Below are positions 27,314 through 32,848 of a stretch of 32,848 nt of DNA, in pieces. The notes under the pieces were generated by a model. That model was not told the DNA's origin. It ran no database searches and worked only from the letters and a program-made list of their open reading frames with translations. Position 1 is the stretch's first letter. Every line of letters begins with the position of its first letter. Both the position numbers and the translations under genes were made by a program. Source of the stretch: Patescibacteria group bacterium (lineage in GTDB: Bacteria; Patescibacteriota; Minisyncoccia; Phycocordibacterales; UBA2100); the NCBI GenBank assembly GCA_024654485.1, contig JANLHO010000049.1:1-32848 (forward strand), given 5' to 3'.

Positions 27314-28627
27314 ATGAACAACACGAGTACCAACATATCGGGTCGGGCAAGCGGGATAAAGGAGAAAGTAGACGGCATCGTCAGCAATCTCGGCGGCTGG
27401 TTCTTTTTCTTCAGCATCATCTATGTCATCCTCCTCTTTAAAGCGGTAACGTACGATTCAATCTCCAACCACGTCTTCTTCGGAATATACAGTTTACTAA
27501 TCACGACGTACATACTTTCTAGATTCCTTTTGGCGTATCTGCACAAACCGATTCCGGTTGATCTCACGTATGAACCGAGCGTGACATTCGTCGTTCCCGC
27601 AAAAGACGAGGAAGACAATATAGAGGAAACCATACGGCGATTTGCGGAGGTAGAGTACCCGAAGGAAAAAATAGAGGTCGTCGCCATCAACGACGGGTCC
27701 ACTGATAGTACGCTTGAGAGAATGTACAGTGTCGCGCACGAGATCAGAGATTCGGTAGGCCGCATAGAAGTGGTCAACTTCCAGAAGAATCGGGGCAAGC
27801 GATACGGCATGGCCGAGGGTGCAAAACGCGCTAAGAACGACGTCATAATATTCATAGACTCCGATAGTTTTATAGATCCGCAATCCGTGCGACACATGGT
27901 CAAATACTTTGCTGATCCGTCGGTCGGCGCCGTTTCGGGACACACGGATGTGTGGAACAGAGACACGAATCTCCTCACGCAAATGCAGGCCATTCGCTAC
28001 TACATCGCTTTCTCGGTGTACAAAGCCGCCGAATCCATCTTCGGAGTGGTCACCTGCTGCCCGGGCTGCTGCAGCGCGTACCGCAGGCGGTACGTTATGG
28101 AATTCATTGACGAATGGCTCCACCAGAGGTTCCTCGGCGTTCAGTGCACCTACGGGGACGATCGGTCATTGACGAATTTCATGATACGAAAATACCGCGC
28201 GGTCTATTCACCTATGGCGAAGGCGCATACCGTCGTGCCCGACACATTCCAGAAATATATGCTCCAACAGCAAAGGTGGAAGAGGTCGTGGATTAGAGAG
28301 ACTTTCATCGCCGCGACGTTCATGTGGAGAAAGAATCTCGTCGCTGCCTCGTCGTTCTATGCGTACATCTTCCTCGCATTCATCTCTCCCATAGTATTCT
28401 TTCGGGCCGTCGTCTGGTATCCGGTCGTGCACGACGGCTGGCCTGTAGTGTATCTTACGGGGCTTTTTCTTATGCTCTTTCTCCACGGGCTCTATTACAG
28501 GATCCATGTCGGCGCGCGCGCTTGGATCTTGGCAGTGGGAAGCTTTTGGCTCAACACCGTAATTCTCATGTGGCAGCTACCGTGGGCGGCATTGACGCTT
28601 CGCGACACGCGCTGGGGCACCCGATAA
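27314..28627 (+). CDS. Processive family 2 glycosyltransferase (hyaluronan/PNAG synthase-like)
   Basis: 437 residues. Two N-terminal membrane helices (about 29-48 and 53-75), a cytoplasmic GT-A domain starting TFVVPAKDEEDNIEETI (91-107), the metal site DSD (182-184), the acceptor-site GDD (281-283) and the processivity motif QQQRW (318-322), then at least three C-terminal helices. The end TLRDTRWGTR resembles hyaluronan synthases. It should polymerise and export a sugar chain across the membrane. With an N-acetyl-hexosamine dehydrogenase before it and a deacetylase after it, a polymer containing amino sugars and uronic acids is likely; the exact product is unknown. Confidence 0.9.
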   Translation: MNNTSTNISGRASGIKEKVDGIVSNLGGWFFFFSIIYVILLFKAVTYDSISNHVFFGIYSLLITTYILSRFLLAYLHKPIPVDLTYEPSVTFVVPAKDEEDNIEETIRRFAEVEYPKEKIEVVAINDGSTDSTLERMYSVAHEIRDSVGRIEVVNFQKNRGKRYGMAEGAKRAKNDVIIFIDSDSFIDPQSVRHMVKYFADPSVGAVSGHTDVWNRDTNLLTQMQAIRYYIAFSVYKAAESIFGVVTCCPGCCSAYRRRYVMEFIDEWLHQRFLGVQCTYGDDRSLTNFMIRKYRAVYSPMAKAHTVVPDTFQKYMLQQQRWKRSWIRETFIAATFMWRKNLVAASSFYAYIFLAFISPIVFFRAVVWYPVVHDGWPVVYLTGLFLMLFLHGLYYRIHVGARAWILAVGSFWLNTVILMWQLPWAALTLRDTRWGTR

Positions 28628-28633
28628 AAGCGT

Positions 28634-30217
28634 ATGTACGTAGACTTCTCAATTAGAAAAGCCGGGTTCCTCGCGCTCATCGCGTGCATTATGTTGTTCG
28701 CGGTGATCCAGACGTTTGCTCTCAAAGAGGGTCGGTATGGCTCAACCCCGCCGTTTGCCTCTTTCGGACTAATGTCGCAAGAAGTCGGTCTGCGCGCGCG
28801 ATATGCCATAGAGGGGAGCGTATTTAGACTTTCTCAAGCAGCGGGCTCCGCCTTCGCTTTCCTCGGCTTCAAGCCGCAGACAGACGGACCGTCGCGAAGC
28901 GCGCGGGCGATTCCCGTTCTCACGTATCACCGCATTGTGGGCAGTTCAAACGATTTCAACAACGTTACGACGGGAAACTTCAGAGACCAGATGTTCGCAC
29001 TCAAACGCGCCGGATGGGAGACGGTCACGCTCAAGGAGTACCGAGAGTTCATGGCGGGCACAAGGGAGCTTCCGGAGAAGTCATTCCTCATCACGTTTGA
29101 TGACGGAGCGAAGGAGAGCTTTTACCCCGTTGACCCGCTTTTTGACGTGCTCGGGTACGAGGGAGTTCTGTACGTCATCGCGTCCGCAATGTATACGCCC
29201 GAGAGCACCTACTATCTTTCTCCCACAGAGATACGCCGTCTTCTGGATACGGGGCGCTGGGAAATCGGCTCACACTCCTACGATGGACACCGACCGTATC
29301 CGGCCGATGCAGAAGGGAATACCGGCATTTTCTTTGCGGACAAGTTATGGCTTGAGGAAGAAAACCGTCTTGAAACGGATAAGGAGTTCACTTCTCGCGC
29401 ACGAGACGATCTAGTACATGCGCGGGAAGTGCTTGAGTCGGAATACGGAGTTTTAGTTGATACATTCGCATTCCCGCTCGGCAATGAAACCGGCATTGAG
29501 GGTGCGGCGAATTTCTCCGAAGGAGCGGCGATTACGGAACGCGAGGCCAAGAAGGTATATTCGCTCGGATTCCTCCAGACCGATCCTCATCGGTACTCTT
29601 CCAACTATCAGTCCGACGCCGGATCCATCGCGTACAGGATCCATGTTGATCATGACTGGGACGGTGAACGTCTTTTGCGCGAACTCCAAAATGGCCTCCC
29701 GAAAGACTTGCCATACGAGGACGATTTTTCGGAGGACAAAGGATGGATAGCCTCGTGGGGCGCGCTTGATCTCGGGAGAAATAATTTCTCTCTATCCGCC
29801 GACGAGGGAGCGTCAAGCGCGTCGGCATTTCTCGACGGCTCCAAGCTTTGGGACAACTACTCGTTCAATGTGTCAATGAATTGGCACGAGGGGTCCGCGT
29901 TCCTTATCGCAGATGTCGTGAACTCTAAAACGTATGACGCATGCGTGTTTTCCAACGGAGTTGTTCGGCTCCAAACGACAGTGAATGGAGAGACAAGTAC
30001 GCTCGCGGAGAAGCGCGACCCGAGCATACGTTTTGGCGACGGCGTACGTCCGGGGATTAGAGTGCACGATGCGGTCATTGAGTGCCTATGGAATTACGAG
30101 TCAATTCTGGAAGCGTACGAGCGCAGGAATATCGGGGGAGTGGGTGTTCAGGTGTGGAATCCGCAGCTTGGCACAGCCGCTCTCACTGTCTCCGATATCG
30201 CGGTACAACCGCTCTGA
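28634..30217 (+). CDS. Polysaccharide deacetylase with C-terminal lectin-like domain
   Basis: 527 residues, anchored by an N-terminal helix (about 11-29). The NodB domain carries VLTYHRI (95-101), the metal and catalytic TFDDG (154-158) and SHSYDGH (213-219), the His residues expected for zinc. From about 355 to the end is a beta-rich region (DDFSEDKGWIASWGALDLG onward) resembling concanavalin-type sugar-binding domains. It would remove N-acetyl groups from the polymer made by the preceding synthase, outside the cell, like PgaB/IcaB. The ATG follows the synthase stop by 6 bases; same operon. Confidence 0.88.
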   Translation: MYVDFSIRKAGFLALIACIMLFAVIQTFALKEGRYGSTPPFASFGLMSQEVGLRARYAIEGSVFRLSQAAGSAFAFLGFKPQTDGPSRSARAIPVLTYHRIVGSSNDFNNVTTGNFRDQMFALKRAGWETVTLKEYREFMAGTRELPEKSFLITFDDGAKESFYPVDPLFDVLGYEGVLYVIASAMYTPESTYYLSPTEIRRLLDTGRWEIGSHSYDGHRPYPADAEGNTGIFFADKLWLEEENRLETDKEFTSRARDDLVHAREVLESEYGVLVDTFAFPLGNETGIEGAANFSEGAAITEREAKKVYSLGFLQTDPHRYSSNYQSDAGSIAYRIHVDHDWDGERLLRELQNGLPKDLPYEDDFSEDKGWIASWGALDLGRNNFSLSADEGASSASAFLDGSKLWDNYSFNVSMNWHEGSAFLIADVVNSKTYDACVFSNGVVRLQTTVNGETSTLAEKRDPSIRFGDGVRPGIRVHDAVIECLWNYESILEAYERRNIGGVGVQVWNPQLGTAALTVSDIAVQPL

Positions 30218-30346
30218 ACAAAGCACGAAAGTTTTGTACGGGCGCGGCTTCATGATAGTGGACATGAAGGAAATACCGTACTGCAGAAAATATTTTCTTC
30301 ATAAATCTATAGACATATCCTTAGGCGACGTGTACAAATATATGCA

Positions 30347-31240
30347 ATGTACACGAAACCTATTTCGCTCCATATGAAACTGCCGGAGATTCAATTCCAT
30401 GGAGTCTTCGGCGTCATTTGCGTCGCTCTTCTCGTGCTTGCGGCAGCCGGTCTAAGTGTATTCTCCAGCGGAGAGCGCCCGCGTCCGGCCGCGCACGTCG
30501 TCGCGCCACTCATATATTCGTTCAATGCTCCCGGTATCCTGAACGAGGCGGGCAGAATGGACCACAGCACGAGTCCGTACTGGTGGCTCAACTCGGGAGG
30601 TCAGATGATCATTGAGGGAGGTTTCGGAAAAACCATGCAAGGAGAGGCATCGCCTTTCAATAAATGGCGATTGCTCTATGCGCTTACAAATCAGACCGAT
30701 ACGGACAGCGGCACGCACCCACAAAACATTTTCCGCCTTGTATCGCGAAGCTTGTGGGGAAACACAGAGACGCGGGTTTCTTTCCGCATTACCAACGTGA
30801 ATCTGAGTGACTCGCCGAACAGAAATGCTTCCAACGGTGTTCTCCTTCTCGGGCGCTACTATGACGATGACAATACGTACTACGCGGGAATCCGCGATGA
30901 CGGGCTCGCGATCATCAAAAAGAAAATCCACGGCGTCTACTATACGCTCGGCTCGGTCCAGATATTCGGGACGCCCGGAAAATACGATAGAAAAACAGTA
31001 CCAACGCTCCTGCCACAGAATTCTTGGATGGCGCTTAAAATGACCATACAGAATGCGTGGGACGGCTCTGTACTCATACGTTTATATCTGGATCGCGAGA
31101 ATGACGGGTCGTTCGTTTCAATTCTTTCGGCTCGCGATCTAGGAATGGAAGACATCCCGCTTAGAGAGGCCGGGTACGTTGGTATACGCACGGATTTCAA
31201 AGACGTGGAATTTGATTCTTTTCGCGCCGAGGAAATATGA
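30347..31240 (+). CDS. Membrane-anchored lectin/glucanase-like surface protein
   Basis: 297 residues. One N-terminal membrane helix (GVFGVICVALLVLAAAGLSV, about 19-38), then an all-beta outer domain. YSFNAPGILNEAG, RVSFRITNVNLSDSPN, NGVLLLGRYYDDDNTYYAGI and AGYVGIRTDFKDVEFDSFRA follow the pattern of LamG/concanavalin-like domains and resemble the C-terminal part of the deacetylase before it. No catalytic residues can be assigned, so carbohydrate binding is the best guess. The ATG at 30347 lies 8 bases after TACAAA; 30374 is an alternative start. Confidence 0.7.
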   Translation: MYTKPISLHMKLPEIQFHGVFGVICVALLVLAAAGLSVFSSGERPRPAAHVVAPLIYSFNAPGILNEAGRMDHSTSPYWWLNSGGQMIIEGGFGKTMQGEASPFNKWRLLYALTNQTDTDSGTHPQNIFRLVSRSLWGNTETRVSFRITNVNLSDSPNRNASNGVLLLGRYYDDDNTYYAGIRDDGLAIIKKKIHGVYYTLGSVQIFGTPGKYDRKTVPTLLPQNSWMALKMTIQNAWDGSVLIRLYLDRENDGSFVSILSARDLGMEDIPLREAGYVGIRTDFKDVEFDSFRAEEI

Positions 31241-31429
31241 TCCATAATGGATCCGGTATTCCGGTGTTGCACACATGAAAGGCGTGTGAAGATCGGAGTG
31301 GTCCGGCCGGGTCAGTAGGTAAGGACAGCTCGCGGATTTCGTCTGTACAAATAGCCCGGTAAGGTCTTTGGCCTTTTGTCGACGGGCGTACAGTAAAAGT
31401 GTGAAATTATCCATTAATAACTTAAAATT

Positions 31430-32224
31430 ATGAAAAGAATCTCAGCAATAGCTCTAATGTTGGGGCTGGTACTAGGAATCGCCCCGGTAGCGAGTGCGCA
31501 AGGCTTGTATCTCTATGGCAGTGGTAACTCCGAGACCTCTGTCGGCGCTGACGCTGACGGGATCGTGGATGTGAATCTTGACACGTCCGCCGATGTGGAA
31601 GCTGCCGCCGATGCGCAGGCTGCCGCAACGGGAGAGCAGAAAACGGAAGAAGATGCAGAAACGGGGGGAGATGCCGCTACGAGCGCCTCCGGTGATGTAC
31701 AGATAGGCGCGACGATTGGCGCAGAAGTGTCCGGTGGCACAGAAGGATCCAGTATCGTCATCACTCGTTCGTCGGCTTCGGCGGACAATACCGTCGCCGT
31801 GACCGCACCGAGCTCGGTGAGCACGAGCGCGGATCTTTCGGCTTACGCTTCCGCGGTAGTAGAGACTGACGAGAACGTGGATAGCGCGGAGCTCTCCAAC
31901 GAAGCAGTTTCTCTTGCCTACAAAGTCCGTGCGAAACTCTTCGGGATATTCCCCGTACTTATGCCGGCAACGGCAACAGTAACGGCGAGTGGTGAAACTG
32001 CGATTGAGTATCCGTGGTACTCAATCTTCGCGACCATTGATTCTGCGGAGTCTCTGGAAGCGGGGGTGATTGACGCAACGGCGACCACTCTATCTGCGAA
32101 CGCGAGTACGGAATTATCCGCATCCGCGCAGGCGCAACTTCTCAACCAGATTCACGCGGCGATGAGAAGCAACCTTGAAGCATCACTTGCGGCAGAGGCA
32201 TCCACAAACGCGACAGCGCAATAA
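31430..32224 (+). CDS. Secreted low-complexity Ala/Ser/Asp-rich protein
   Basis: 264 residues, function unknown. A clear signal peptide (MKRISAIALMLGLVLGIAPV, then ASA cut before QG at about 23/24). The mature part is acidic and rich in Ala, Ser, Thr and Asp, with repeated words such as SADVEAAADAQAAA and SANASTELSASAQAQ and no cysteine. One more hydrophobic patch, AKLFGIFPVLMPATATV, lies in the middle. It may be an adhesin-like or stalk-like surface protein. The 189 bases before it show no gene or recognised riboswitch. Confidence 0.75.
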   Translation: MKRISAIALMLGLVLGIAPVASAQGLYLYGSGNSETSVGADADGIVDVNLDTSADVEAAADAQAAATGEQKTEEDAETGGDAATSASGDVQIGATIGAEVSGGTEGSSIVITRSSASADNTVAVTAPSSVSTSADLSAYASAVVETDENVDSAELSNEAVSLAYKVRAKLFGIFPVLMPATATVTASGETAIEYPWYSIFATIDSAESLEAGVIDATATTLSANASTELSASAQAQLLNQIHAAMRSNLEASLAAEASTNATAQ

Positions 32225-32404
32225 ACAAGGTCGCTCCCGTCATACCTCGCCCCACAGGGGCGAGGTATTTCGCGGGGAGACACCAGGCTTGTTTTTTGGA
32301 AGACGAAGCGCCCACCGGCGCTTCAAGTCTGTTAGCCTCTCTACCCGGAAGCCATGCTGCGGGGTATTCGGCTTCCAATAAACAAGGTCGCCCTCGTCAT
32401 ACCT
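32219..32404. repeat. 29-base direct repeat around three hairpins at the gene's 3' end
   Basis: 32219-32247 and 32376-32404 match at 27 of 29 bases and begin CAATAAACAAGGTCGC; the first copy contains the stop codon. Between them are hairpins at 32242-32268, 32305-32324 (GAAGCGCC/GGCGCTTC) and 32347-32376. The remaining bases to 32539 hold nothing I recognise. Confidence 0.6.
32242..32268. terminator. Perfect hairpin terminator after the secreted protein
   Basis: A perfect 12-bp stem ATACCTCGCCCC/GGGGCGAGGTAT with an ACA loop, followed by TT, 17 bases after the stop codon. Confidence 0.7.
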
Positions 32405-32539
32405 TGTTGCCCCGCCGCCATACAATTCCGGATTACTCCAGAGAAAAAATCAGAAAAGGAATAGCGGCGCGACGCAGGCCCGAGTTATTTCAAGCATAGA
32501 CCACTGGTATCGGAACAAGGAGACGAAGAATGTTGAGCT

Positions 32540-32848
32540 CTATTTCCCCGAGATTTGGACAGAACGTGGATGCGAAACTGATACTACGGTGCCGCGTTCT
32601 GTGCTAACTCTATTCACTTCGGCATTCAGTTGGTTTGCAAGTGACTCTATGATACTGGTACCCAGTCCTTCTCCTCTCGCGGCGGTTGCCGAAAGTCCGA
32701 CTCCATCATCGCCGATACTTAGCTTCCATTTTTTTGCCTGCGATTCATACGTCACTGTAATCTGACCCTCACCTTTGGGGAAAGCGTGTTTCAGAGAGTT
32801 CATGACCAGCTCTGTCGTGATGAGTCCCAAACCGATAGCCTCATCAGG
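32540..32848 (-). CDS. Histidine kinase C-terminal ATPase domain, HisKA_2/HWE type (5' partial)
   Basis: The frame is open to the window edge. Visible are the N box GLITTELVMNSLKHAFPKGE, DDGVGL (G1) and GEGLGTSIIESLANQLNAEV (G2), then the final strand and stop. The KHAF form of the N box is typical of HisKA_2/HWE kinases rather than the common HisKA type at 24494. Input domains and the phospho-His lie outside the window. It is convergent with the secreted protein gene. Confidence 0.85.
   Translation of the reverse strand, partial: PDEAIGLGLITTELVMNSLKHAFPKGEGQITVTYESQAKKWKLSIGDDGVGLSATAARGEGLGTSIIESLANQLNAEVNRVSTERGTVVSVSHPRSVQISGK

Noticed and set aside
31241-31429. Riboswitch before the secreted protein (GTCC...GGAC and GGTAAGG words)
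   Set aside because: The conserved cores of c-di-GMP, preQ1 or other known classes could not be recognised.
1-32848. CRISPR array or prophage
   Set aside because: No regularly spaced repeats, cas genes, integrase, terminase or structural phage genes were seen.

Overview
The window looks like a chromosomal piece of a Patescibacteria (Candidate Phyla Radiation) genome, most likely Parcubacteria-like. This is inferred from gene content and style: compact housekeeping genes, hardly any Shine-Dalgarno sequences, many start codons 6-10 bases behind a TATAAT-like box, a short prolyl-tRNA synthetase, tRNAs without an encoded CCA, a small GIY-YIG protein, and many short palindromic repeats. The species cannot be named from the sequence.

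Layout. 1-4.4 kb: an MBL-fold hydrolase (5' end cut off), a cold-shock protein, glutaredoxin, a DUF167 protein, a ribosome hibernation factor, then fmt and def on the minus strand and a small unknown gene. 4.6-8.4 kb: a stand-alone MreB paralogue, a two-helix membrane protein, a DNA polymerase III delta'-like subunit, an ArsR-like regulator and frr. 8.4-15 kb: rseP, proS, then mreB-mreC-mreD-like-PBP2, the rod-shape cell wall module. 15-18.8 kb: greA, glpX and class I aldolase (a gluconeogenic pair), and an unusual sigma-like protein with several helix-turn-helix regions. 18.8-21.9 kb: a tRNA cluster (Ala-CGC, Val-CAC, Pro-CGG, Pro-GGG, Arg-CCG, Ala-GGC) with TspO, prs and a GIY-YIG protein. 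22-32.8 kb: cyclopropane-fatty-acid synthase, a two-component system, an exopolysaccharide cluster (nucleotide-sugar dehydrogenase, processive glycosyltransferase, polysaccharide deacetylase, a lectin-like surface protein), a secreted low-complexity protein and the end of a second histidine kinase.

The most unusual content is the short structured repeats. In the tRNA cluster, two tRNA copies (Pro and Ala) are broken inside their loops by 32-39 base hairpins. A complete tRNA-Pro lies inside the broken Pro copy. A GIY-YIG gene sits between the broken Ala copy and an intact one, and its stop codon overlaps the intact tRNA. Two other tRNAs share a 45-base leader, preceded by a hairpin that copies the first nine bases of its own tRNA. 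Elsewhere, two neighbouring genes are each followed by a hairpin and a second copy of their own C-terminal codons. In one of these every codon difference is synonymous. A palindrome also lies in frame inside def. Together these suggest active families of palindromic elements that enter tRNA loops, gene ends and coding sequence.

How the genes work together: translation initiation and recycling (fmt, def, frr, proS, hibernation factor), cell shape (mreBCD/PBP2), central sugar metabolism (glpX, aldolase, prs) and surface polysaccharide production, the last beside a two-component system that may control it.
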